Below, one piece after another: positions 1 to 6,271 of a DNA stretch of 10,195 bases (within the stretch, counting starts at the first letter, position 1; each line of letters starts with the position of its first letter). Below the pieces are notes generated by a model. That model ran no database searches. It was given only the letters and a program-made list of their open reading frames with translations, and was not told the DNA's origin. Source of the stretch: JANXLS01 sp038227045 (GTDB lineage Bacteria > Planctomycetota > SZUA-567 > H5-PLA8); assembly GCA_038227045.1 (NCBI GenBank), contig JBBRQD010000162.1, positions 1 through 10,195 of the forward strand. The letters run 5' to 3'. Made by a program: the position numbers and the translations under genes.

Positions 1-2455
1 CGACGCCGCCACTCCGCACGCCGAACCGCCCACCGTGCCTGCTGTCCGCACTTGCCTCGCGCCATGAGTCTTCCTCCTCACGCGCGTTGTAGCAGATGAC
101 CGGCTGTGTTGGGTAGATGTACTTCACCGGAGGGATACCCTTTTTGCTCGCCTGAGCAATGGCCTTGATCTGCGCGGCATCGTCGATCGTCATGACGCGG
201 CGCAGGGCATACGTGGCCAGTTGTTCGACAAATGCCTCCGCAAACTTATCGAGATCCTGTACCAGCAGTTGCTTGAACTCGTCCGGTCCCTTATAGGCGC
301 GGCCGTCCGGCAGGACACCGGTGGCGTTGACCGGTGGATTCTGCCCCTGCCCCGCGGGCACCCATTCTTCAGTCCGCCAGCGTCCCATCGCATCGAAGTT
401 GTCGAAAGCGAATCCGAGTGGGTCTATCTTTCTATGGCAGGAGGCGCATGTGGTGTGGGTGTCGTGCGCTTCGAGCTGCATGCGGATCGTCGCCTTTAGC
501 GCTTTACTCGGCGTCGGCGCGAGCGGCTCGACATTGGGCGGCGGCGGCGGCGGAGTGCGGCCAAAGATCGCTTCCGAGACCCATACCCCGCGATGCACGG
601 GACGGTGCCGCGTGCCGTCGGACGTCAGCATCAGCACCGATGCCTGAGTGAGAAGCCCACCGCGATGCTCTTCGGGGCGCAGCGTCACCCGCTGTAGCCC
701 GGATGCGGCCAGTGGTGGCAGGTTGTAGTGCATGGCCAGCCGCGGATTCAACATCGTCCAGTCAGACGCGATGAATTCGCGAAGCGACAAGTCGCTCTTG
801 AACACTTCGGCGAAGAAGCCGGTCGACTCCAGCACCATGCTTTTTTCGAGCCACTTATCGTAGTCGGGATACAGCTCGGGGTCCGGCGGGAACAGGCCGA
901 CCTTGTGCAACTGCAGCCACTGCCGGGGGAATGATTCCGTAAAGCGGTCGATCTTCGAATCGTTGAACATCCGGGCAAGCTGTGCGCGCAGCGCGTCCGG
1001 CTTGGAGAGCGTGCCGTTGCGGGCGGCCTCGAAGAGTGGCTCATCCGGCATCGAACTCCAGAAAAAATATGATAGCCGTGAGGCGAGTTCCCACTCGTTC
1101 ACCGTTTTGCGGCGTGCGGTCGGCGAACCTTCTTCGAGGTAATAGAAGTTCTTCGAAGTCAGGATGCCGACCATCGCCGCCCGATACGCTGCCTGGAACT
1201 TTTCTCCTTCCTTGATTTCGCTTTGAACAACCTTGATGTAGCGATCGATCTCCGCCTCGGTCGCGGGCCGCCGCCACGCACGCTCGGCGAAGCGTTTCAG
1301 CGATTCGCGAGCCTCCGCCAAGTCGCCTTCCTTAACGGGAATCATGCCCTCGCGCTTCCGTTTATCGGCGTCGGGTAGAATCGGGCCTTCGCACTCCACC
1401 CAATCGACAATCAACAGCGGAAAGATCGACTGCCCTTCGTCGTTGAAGAGCTTGTAACCGGTCGGTTTGTTGGGACGAGTAACCTTCGTATTAACGAACG
1501 TGAAGTTCGTGTTGCTGAGCGCGTGTCCTTCGGACAACATGCCGGGCGATTCGTTCATCAGATTGAAGCCGCCCTCGGGCAGGAACGCCTCGATCTCGAC
1601 AATCGTGGGTTTGTCTTCGGGCGCGCTGACGTCCATGCCCACGACGGAACGTTTTAATCCATGATGCCACAGCGCAAGATGCGGCAACCGGCCCTTGAAT
1701 GACGGCAACCCACTAAGCTGAATCCGAATCCGATACAGGCCCGGAGTGCTCGTGGTAACAAGGTGTTCGCCACGCCCCGGCCAGAAAAGCCAGCGAACTG
1801 GACCGGCCAGTCCCTGTTCCTGCAGCCATTTTTCCTGCTTGGAATTGGCCTCTTTTCGTTCTTTCCGCGCCACGGGCGGCTGCTCGGGAAAGGCCCGTGA
1901 GAGCACGGTTTCGGCTGCCTGGAAGTAACGATCGACATGCGATGGCGACAGCGTCAGCATCGAGCCGATGCGATCGAACCCGTGCCAGCGAGGATCGTCG
2001 TTGAATGCTCCCGGGATATTCACATCAAAGTAAACGCCGAGCAGATCGTAAACGGTGTGACCATACTCTTCGCGGCTGAGACGGTAATGCGCAACCGGCC
2101 CGCGCAGCGCCATCCGCGATGCCTCTCCTTCCTTCATCCGCGCCGAAAGCCACTCGACGACTTTGCCAATTTCGTCCGCCTTGGGACGGGGTTCGTCCTT
2201 GGGCGGCATCTCTCCGGCGTTCACCCGGGTGATGACTTCGGCCCACGGCTGAGTGGCTTGAATGTCTCCGAAATTTCGCGAGAGTAAATCGAGCCTGAAA
2301 TCGCCTTTTTTCTTTTCCGGACCGTGACAGCGCAGGCAGTGCGTCTGAAGGAACGGCAGCACTTTCGCATCGAACGCCGCCGTGTCTTCGGTCGCACCCG
2401 CGGCGGAGGCAATCACGGACAGCAACAAAATTGGAGTTAATACATGCATCGTCAT
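1..2455 (-). CDS. DUF1592-type secreted multidomain cytochrome-like protein, copy B (partial, runs off left edge)
   Basis: At least 818 residues are visible and no stop is reached before the left edge. The start is ATG at 2455, or ATG at 2449. An in-frame TAA lies three codons before 2455, so the start cannot be further upstream; no clear Shine-Dalgarno is seen. A hydrophobic signal peptide (about residues 1-21) is followed by a cytochrome-like segment with CLRCH at 40-44. Next come DUF1587-like (around 120-190, ending in SPSHVDRYF), DUF1595/DUF1592-like, a PPPPPP linker, DUF1588-like with CASCH at 670-674, and the beginning of DUF1585 (MTIDDAAQIKAIAQASKK, 755-772). Copy A (6272-8677) aligns along the whole length to Lys772. 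After that the next 46 residues share nothing with the copy A ending. The reading frame is the same at start, middle and end, so there is no net frameshift. Known of the family: secreted PVC proteins with c-type haem sites, usually encoded beside DUF1552 or DUF1501 genes. The biochemical role is not established. The family call is firm; the C-terminus is doubtful. Confidence 0.88.
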   Translation of the reverse strand, partial: MTMHVLTPILLLSVIASAAGATEDTAAFDAKVLPFLQTHCLRCHGPEKKKGDFRLDLLSRNFGDIQATQPWAEVITRVNAGEMPPKDEPRPKADEIGKVVEWLSARMKEGEASRMALRGPVAHYRLSREEYGHTVYDLLGVYFDVNIPGAFNDDPRWHGFDRIGSMLTLSPSHVDRYFQAAETVLSRAFPEQPPVARKERKEANSKQEKWLQEQGLAGPVRWLFWPGRGEHLVTTSTPGLYRIRIQLSGLPSFKGRLPHLALWHHGLKRSVVGMDVSAPEDKPTIVEIEAFLPEGGFNLMNESPGMLSEGHALSNTNFTFVNTKVTRPNKPTGYKLFNDEGQSIFPLLIVDWVECEGPILPDADKRKREGMIPVKEGDLAEARESLKRFAERAWRRPATEAEIDRYIKVVQSEIKEGEKFQAAYRAAMVGILTSKNFYYLEEGSPTARRKTVNEWELASRLSYFFWSSMPDEPLFEAARNGTLSKPDALRAQLARMFNDSKIDRFTESFPRQWLQLHKVGLFPPDPELYPDYDKWLEKSMVLESTGFFAEVFKSDLSLREFIASDWTMLNPRLAMHYNLPPLAASGLQRVTLRPEEHRGGLLTQASVLMLTSDGTRHRPVHRGVWVSEAIFGRTPPPPPPNVEPLAPTPSKALKATIRMQLEAHDTHTTCASCHRKIDPLGFAFDNFDAMGRWRTEEWVPAGQGQNPPVNATGVLPDGRAYKGPDEFKQLLVQDLDKFAEAFVEQLATYALRRVMTIDDAAQIKAIAQASKKGIPPVKYIYPTQPVICYNAREEEDSWREASADSRHGGRFGVRSGGV
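73..78 (-). promoter_or_regulatory. Possible Shine-Dalgarno for a further minus-strand gene starting at 65
   Basis: On the minus strand AGGAGG lies 7 bases before an ATG at 65-63. This is the same motif class and the same 7-base spacing as at three other genes of the cluster. The reading frame from this ATG stays open for the 21 codons left in the window, but the peptide is rich in Arg and resembles nothing I know. It overlaps the open frame of DUF1592-B, so it may be chance. If DUF1592-B actually ends or is broken nearby, this could be the next gene's start. Confidence 0.25.
522..556. repeat. 35-base direct repeat, copy 1 (inside DUF1592-B)
   Basis: A 35-base run is identical to 6720-6754. 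It encodes the six-proline linker and the following NVEPLA in both DUF1592 paralogues, and contains a run of CGG triplets on the plus strand. It marks the most conserved nucleotide stretch of the two genes and lies between the DUF1592-like and DUF1588-like parts. It is a by-product of paralogy, not a mobile repeat. Confidence 0.8.
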
Positions 2456-2510
2456 ACTGGGTTACCGATTTCTCTCGCGAGTTATGTTCTGTGCAGGATT
2501 TCGTCCTGAA

Positions 2511-3680
2511 TCAGGGCAGGCTCAGCGTCAACCCGCGCTTCTGGTCCTCTAACGACTTCACTCGTTCTTCCGGCGGCATGGTCACAAAAATCCAGTCGTG
2601 GCATTTCACGCGCACGCACCGTCCCGGACGATAGCCATCCAGCAGTTCCGTAAACTTCAATCGCACCTGAATGCCGCTGCTGCCCGGCGGCGGGTTCTCC
2701 GTTTCTTTCCACTCGATGACTTGGCCGATTTTCTTGTCGCCGCGATGGAACCACGTACGCAGCGTCTTCTCGGCCGCGGCAACGCCAAAGCCCTTTTCCT
2801 GAGTTGCTTTCAATTCGGCGTACAGCGATGGGTCCATCCCGCCGAACAGCGTGAGTGTGACCGTGCCGCCGCCGAAATCGTTGTGCTCGACGCGATCGAT
2901 CCAGCCGGGAAGCCAATGCTGTTTCTGATACCGCACATGCCGCCGGTGCTGAAGTTCAGTCGCGAACTTGCGGCTTTCGTCATCGAGCCATATATCCGAG
3001 ACGCCGTATTCCTTATCCCGCCAACCCTGAGCCCAGCCGAGATTGAACTGCACGGCCTGATCCGCAGCGACATCCGCCAGATCGACGAGCTTGCGTCCTT
3101 TCCAGACGCGCGTGACATCGTCGATGTCGAATGTGTACGGCTTGCCGAGACCATCCTTGGCGGTTTCGCCCGTGGGCGCGACGTTTATTTTACCTTTTTT
3201 GGTATCGATCGAGACCACTTTCCAAGCCTGCCCGCGTCGCTGATAAAAACTGAAGTCATCTTCGAGCGAGATGGCGTGGTTTTGCTTGATTTGAAATTGA
3301 GCCTGGTCCTTGGGCAAAGAAGGGATCGTTTCTTCCTCGCCTAATGGGGGCACATAAAAGTAGCAGTGGACGTGAGTGCCGATGGGGATATCGCGCAATT
3401 CCGCTGGAGCGCCGTTGTAGAAGATCATGCCGTATGGCAGCACGGCGAAATAATGCAGCGGCCCGGTGTGATACCGCTCGCTTCCGTCTCCATCCAGACG
3501 GAAGCCGCCTCGACGATTGACAGGGTCTATGATCACCAGTTCGCCGGCGATGTAGGTGCCCGTGCCGGCGGGAGGAAACTGGCCGGGCTGGGGAACGTAA
3601 TCCGCTTTATCCTGGGTAAATGCGACGGATGCGAACAGCGCCGTGAATAAAACGCCAATGATACTTGAACAACGATTCAA
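2511..3680 (-). CDS. Unknown secreted protein B, tandem paralogue of protein A (TTG start)
   Basis: A 389-residue protein of no family I recognise. The start is TTG at 3680-3678: AGGAGG at 3688-3693 sits 7 bases upstream, and the predicted protein then opens with a normal signal peptide (NRCSSIIGVLFTALFASVAFTQ). The next in-frame ATG upstream is well inside gene A and would remove the signal peptide from the N-terminus. It is similar to protein A over its whole length, by eye about half identical. Shared blocks include ADYVPQ, GAPAELRDIPIGT, SLEDDFSFYQRRGQ, LPGW, LFGGMDPSLY, AEKTLRTW and ELL-GYRPGR. Three stretches (about 44-113, 150-215, 256-360) look like small beta domains: each has a V-xx-D or V-xx-V strand start, a Gly-containing turn, then a second strand set. 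No catalytic motif and no haem CxxCH is seen. It ends with a short tail absent from A. It lies 32 bases after A and 55 bases before DUF1592-B, so it is probably cotranscribed with them. The function is unknown; export is well supported. Confidence 0.9.
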   Translation of the reverse strand: MNRCSSIIGVLFTALFASVAFTQDKADYVPQPGQFPPAGTGTYIAGELVIIDPVNRRGGFRLDGDGSERYHTGPLHYFAVLPYGMIFYNGAPAELRDIPIGTHVHCYFYVPPLGEEETIPSLPKDQAQFQIKQNHAISLEDDFSFYQRRGQAWKVVSIDTKKGKINVAPTGETAKDGLGKPYTFDIDDVTRVWKGRKLVDLADVAADQAVQFNLGWAQGWRDKEYGVSDIWLDDESRKFATELQHRRHVRYQKQHWLPGWIDRVEHNDFGGGTVTLTLFGGMDPSLYAELKATQEKGFGVAAAEKTLRTWFHRGDKKIGQVIEWKETENPPPGSSGIQVRLKFTELLDGYRPGRCVRVKCHDWIFVTMPPEERVKSLEDQKRGLTLSLP

Positions 3681-3687
3681 GCGTATG

Positions 3688-3693
3688 CCTCCT
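3688..3693 (-). promoter_or_regulatory. Shine-Dalgarno deciding the TTG start of protein B
   Basis: AGGAGG on the minus strand, 7 bases before TTG at 3680. It lies in the 32-base gap after the stop of gene A (TAG at 3715-3713). No ATG or GTG in a suitable place competes with the TTG. Confidence 0.8.
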
Positions 3694-3712
3694 GACGGCC
3701 AGAACAGAGTTG

Positions 3713-4891
3713 CTACCGGTCGTCCATCGACTGAATGCATTCTTCCGGCGGCAGTTTGACCTTGATGAAGCTGTTGGGGAAAAACCGGATGATCCTTCCG
3801 GGACGATACCCTTCGAGCAGTTCGTTGATTTGAACGCGCATTTGCAGGCCGCTGCTGTTGGGAAGCGGATTGGGTATGTCTTTGAAGTCGAGCACCGAGC
3901 CGCCTTTGGAGTCGTGGTTCTGCCACCAAGTGCGCAGAGTTTTCTCCGCACAGGCGATGGAAGCTCCTCCATGAGGAGGTTTTTGGGCGCGGGCCTGATC
4001 GTAGAGCGAAGGGTCCATGCCGCCGAAAAGCGTGACGGTGACAATGCCTTTGCTGCCGCCTTGATACTCGACATTATCCACCCAGCCCGGAAGCCAGCGG
4101 TGATGCATAAAACGGATGTGAATCTGGCGTTGCACCTCGGCGGCAACGTCACGGCTCTCCTTGTCGATCCAGACATCGTTGATCTGGAATTTTGTATTCT
4201 GCCAATCGGGCGTCCACGTCAGGTTGACTTGGACATCTTGCTCCGCCGTGAGATCTTTCAGTTCGCCGATCTGCCGGCCTTTCCAGATTCGCGTGCTGGC
4301 GTCGAAATCGAACGTTTGCTCGCCTTTCAATCCATCGTTGGCTGCCTGCGCCGCTTGCCCGATGAGGCTAACCTTAATCTTGCCTTTCGCGGAATCCACC
4401 GAAACGATTTTCCATGACTGTCCCCGGCGCTGGTAAAAACTGAAGTCGTCTTCCAGCGAAAGCGCGTGGGTATATTTCAGCAGGTATTTCGACGGGTTCT
4501 TTTCGGGCAAAAGGATGGTGGTGTCGCCTTCCGGTGGCAAAACGAAATAACCGTGCAGCACCGTGCCGATGGGAATATCGCGCAGCTCCGCGGGTGCACC
4601 GTGATAACGCAGCGTTCCATAAGGAAGCATGGCAAAGCGGTGGCTGGGGGCCGAATGATACCGGGCGTCATCGCCGTCGCCTATCAGGCGCAGCGCGCCG
4701 CGACGGTTGACATGATCCACTGAAACCAGTTCGCCTGCAAAATAGTGACCGCAGTTGGGCGGCGGGAACTTTCCGGTTTGTGGCACGTAATCCGCTGGCT
4801 CTTCGGAACCCGTGACATACGCGGCGAGCGCGTGTACACAGACAACCGCCGCAAATAACGTGCGGACGCGTTGGGCCGAGCCGATCGTCAT
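3713..4891 (-). CDS. Unknown secreted protein A (paralogue of protein B)
   Basis: A 392-residue protein. The start is ATG at 4891, with GGAGG at 4899-4903 and a 7-base spacer. A longer frame to 4981 exists but would lie inside the DUF1552 gene and bury the signal peptide. The N-terminal hydrophobic stretch (about residues 10-27, TLFAAVVCVHALAAYVTG) indicates export. Three modules can be seen. The first, 50-120, is GELVSVD...GDG...GAPAELRDIPIGTVLHGYF. The second, 158-228, is WKIVSVD-KGKIKV...TFDFDASTRIWKGR-LKDL-VQVNLTW. The third, 264-372, is RWLPGWVDNVE...VTVTLFGGMDPSLY...LLEGYRPGR. The pattern of the second module resembles small OB-like or DUF5666-like beta domains in style, but I do not claim membership. 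No enzyme motif is recognised. Its ATG overlaps the stop of DUF1552 as ATGA, which suggests translational coupling and a shared job. The whole-length similarity to protein B points to tandem duplication. Confidence 0.92.
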   Translation of the reverse strand: MTIGSAQRVRTLFAAVVCVHALAAYVTGSEEPADYVPQTGKFPPPNCGHYFAGELVSVDHVNRRGALRLIGDGDDARYHSAPSHRFAMLPYGTLRYHGAPAELRDIPIGTVLHGYFVLPPEGDTTILLPEKNPSKYLLKYTHALSLEDDFSFYQRRGQSWKIVSVDSAKGKIKVSLIGQAAQAANDGLKGEQTFDFDASTRIWKGRQIGELKDLTAEQDVQVNLTWTPDWQNTKFQINDVWIDKESRDVAAEVQRQIHIRFMHHRWLPGWVDNVEYQGGSKGIVTVTLFGGMDPSLYDQARAQKPPHGGASIACAEKTLRTWWQNHDSKGGSVLDFKDIPNPLPNSSGLQMRVQINELLEGYRPGRIIRFFPNSFIKVKLPPEECIQSMDDR

Positions 4892-6243
4892 GCCAGCACC
4901 TCCGACACGGTTCCCAGACTGTCGGCGAATTTCTCGGTTTTCACATCCATCTTCTGAGCCATGGTCAGCAGCACATTGCACAGATGGGCTTTTTCGTTCA
5001 CGGGCTTGTGGTAGATGGCGGGGTGCGTGTCGTAACCCTTAAAATCCTTGATCAAATTGTAGTCCACGTGTTTCCCGTGCTTCAACCCCAGTTTGCTGCC
5101 GCCGGCGAGGATAATCGGCACACTAGCCATGCCGTGGCTGTGACCGTAGGCCATGCCGCTGCCGTACAGCGCCATCGTGGTATCGAGCAACGGTCCATCG
5201 GCGTCTTTCACTTCCTTGAGGCGGGTAAGGAAATAGCTGAACTGCGCAATGTTGAATCCATCACTCTCGGCGAGTTGATCCATGAGCAGCGTGTTGCCGT
5301 TGTGATGCGACAGGGAATGACGATCCTGCTTTACGCCGATTTCGGGAACTGGGAGGCCTTGTCCTTCTTCACCCGTGTTGAACGTGACGACGCGGGTCAT
5401 ATCCGTCTGGAAAGCGAGTACGATCAAGTCGTACATCGTGCGAAGGTAATCGCCGAGCATCTGCATCGACACATCGCGGTTGAGATGGGACTGGGCGGCA
5501 GGATCGATTTTCGGGCGCGGCGTATCGAGCCATTTGTCCGAGCGTTCGGTGCGAACTTCCACTTCGCGCACCGCCGTGAGGTATTGCTCGAGCCGTCCCT
5601 TGTCTTCGTTGCCCAGAGTGCCGCTGAGTCCCCGGGCCTCTTCAAGAACCGCGTCGAGAATGCTGCCACGCCGCTTGAATCCGCGCCGCTGTTTGGCGAT
5701 GCCCCCCTTCGGTTCTTCAAACATCTCGCGGAACGCCACGCCAGGATTGCTTTGCGCCGGCAATTGAATGCCATCGGCGTTCCACGACATGGACCCGCCC
5801 TGGTTGCTGAGTTCGAGCGACGACACGCGCGTCACCGGAGCGGTGACCTGCGCCATGAGCTGGTCCAGTGAAATGGTGTTGCGATCCGACTGGCCGAGCT
5901 TGCCGCCGGTGAGCCAATTCCTGCGACAGTTATGGTGCTGCCCGAGCGCGTTGGGATGATACAGGCCGCTGATCGGCGTAATTTCAGCACGGTGCTTTTC
6001 CAGAGAGAGCAGCGGCTTGGACAGCTTGTAGTCCGCGCCGGCCTCCTTAATTTGATAAGCGGCGGTGTTCACGCCATTCGGCAGATAGATGAAGACGCTG
6101 CGTTTCGCCGTCAACACTTTTTCGTCCGCAAATGCGACCAACGGACGCATGCAGTCGAGGAGCGGCAACGCGAGCGAGACGCCGAGGCCCCGAAGAATAT
6201 GCCGGCGGCCGATTAGCCAGTTTTGTTTTTGAATGTTGCTCAT
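4888..6243 (-). CDS. DUF1552 family Tat-exported protein
   Basis: A 451-residue protein, close to the usual length of the family. The N-terminus has a Tat-type signal: RR at residues 13-14 in GRRHILRGLG, followed by a hydrophobic stretch LALPLLDC, so export of a folded protein is expected. Recognisable family stretches are YLPNGVNTAAY (about 53-63), SGLYHP (92-97), HHNCRRNWLTGGK (103-115), the long helical middle (LDAVLEEARGL to YLTAVREVE), DRHSLSHHNG (307-316) and LYGSGMAYGHSHGMASVPIILAGG (359-382). The late His/Gly-rich blocks recall the alkaline-phosphatase-like fold of the DUF1501 group; I infer this from pattern only. The gene follows DUF1592-A by 28 bases and overlaps protein A by four bases (ATGA). 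DUF1592 and DUF1552 genes are regularly adjacent in PVC genomes, and the pair is thought to work together, but the reaction is not known. Confidence 0.95.
   Translation of the reverse strand: MSNIQKQNWLIGRRHILRGLGVSLALPLLDCMRPLVAFADEKVLTAKRSVFIYLPNGVNTAAYQIKEAGADYKLSKPLLSLEKHRAEITPISGLYHPNALGQHHNCRRNWLTGGKLGQSDRNTISLDQLMAQVTAPVTRVSSLELSNQGGSMSWNADGIQLPAQSNPGVAFREMFEEPKGGIAKQRRGFKRRGSILDAVLEEARGLSGTLGNEDKGRLEQYLTAVREVEVRTERSDKWLDTPRPKIDPAAQSHLNRDVSMQMLGDYLRTMYDLIVLAFQTDMTRVVTFNTGEEGQGLPVPEIGVKQDRHSLSHHNGNTLLMDQLAESDGFNIAQFSYFLTRLKEVKDADGPLLDTTMALYGSGMAYGHSHGMASVPIILAGGSKLGLKHGKHVDYNLIKDFKGYDTHPAIYHKPVNEKAHLCNVLLTMAQKMDVKTEKFADSLGTVSEVLA
4899..4903 (-). promoter_or_regulatory. Shine-Dalgarno of protein A
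   Basis: GGAGG on the minus strand, 7 bases before ATG at 4891 and lying inside the last codons of the DUF1552 gene. It supports 4891 as the start rather than the longer frame. Ribosomes ending at the ATGA overlap could restart here. Confidence 0.75.
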
Positions 6244-6244
6244 G

Positions 6245-6256
6245 GGAATAGATTCC
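6245..6256 (-). promoter_or_regulatory. Small inverted repeat between the DUF1552 ribosome site and its start codon
   Basis: GGAAT and ATTCC flank a two-base centre directly before the DUF1552 ATG. The left arm shares bases with the only Shine-Dalgarno-like string there (AAGGA at 6254-6258, 10 bases from the ATG). A 4-bp stem with a 4-base loop could partly hide the ribosome site. It may equally be chance; the stem is very short. Confidence 0.2.
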
Positions 6257-6271
6257 TTTTTTTCGTTTGAA

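Noticed and set aside
13..130. Possible pilin-like (DUF1559, SRHGGRF-type) ending in the odd tail of DUF1592-B
   Set aside because: Only a loose resemblance to the HxxGxxN/F motif near the C-terminus of those proteins; too short to support.
541..553. CGG triplet run as a microsatellite or CRISPR-like repeat
   Set aside because: It encodes a six-proline linker found at the same place in the paralogue. There are no spaced repeats.
2511..3929. Longer version of protein B starting at ATG 3929
   Set aside because: It would overlap gene A by more than 200 bases and place 83 residues before the signal peptide. TTG at 3680 with AGGAGG is much better.
2598..4417. Two plus-strand frames of about 250 codons each (2598-3344 and 3665-4417)
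   Set aside because: They lie at matching places antisense to proteins B and A. Their mutual similarity follows from the paralogy of the minus-strand genes, whose blocks are better conserved and which have signal peptides and ribosome sites.
4984..5871. Open frame of 295 codons on the plus strand
   Set aside because: Antisense to the DUF1552 gene, with a product that is a His/Arg-rich mirror of its codons.
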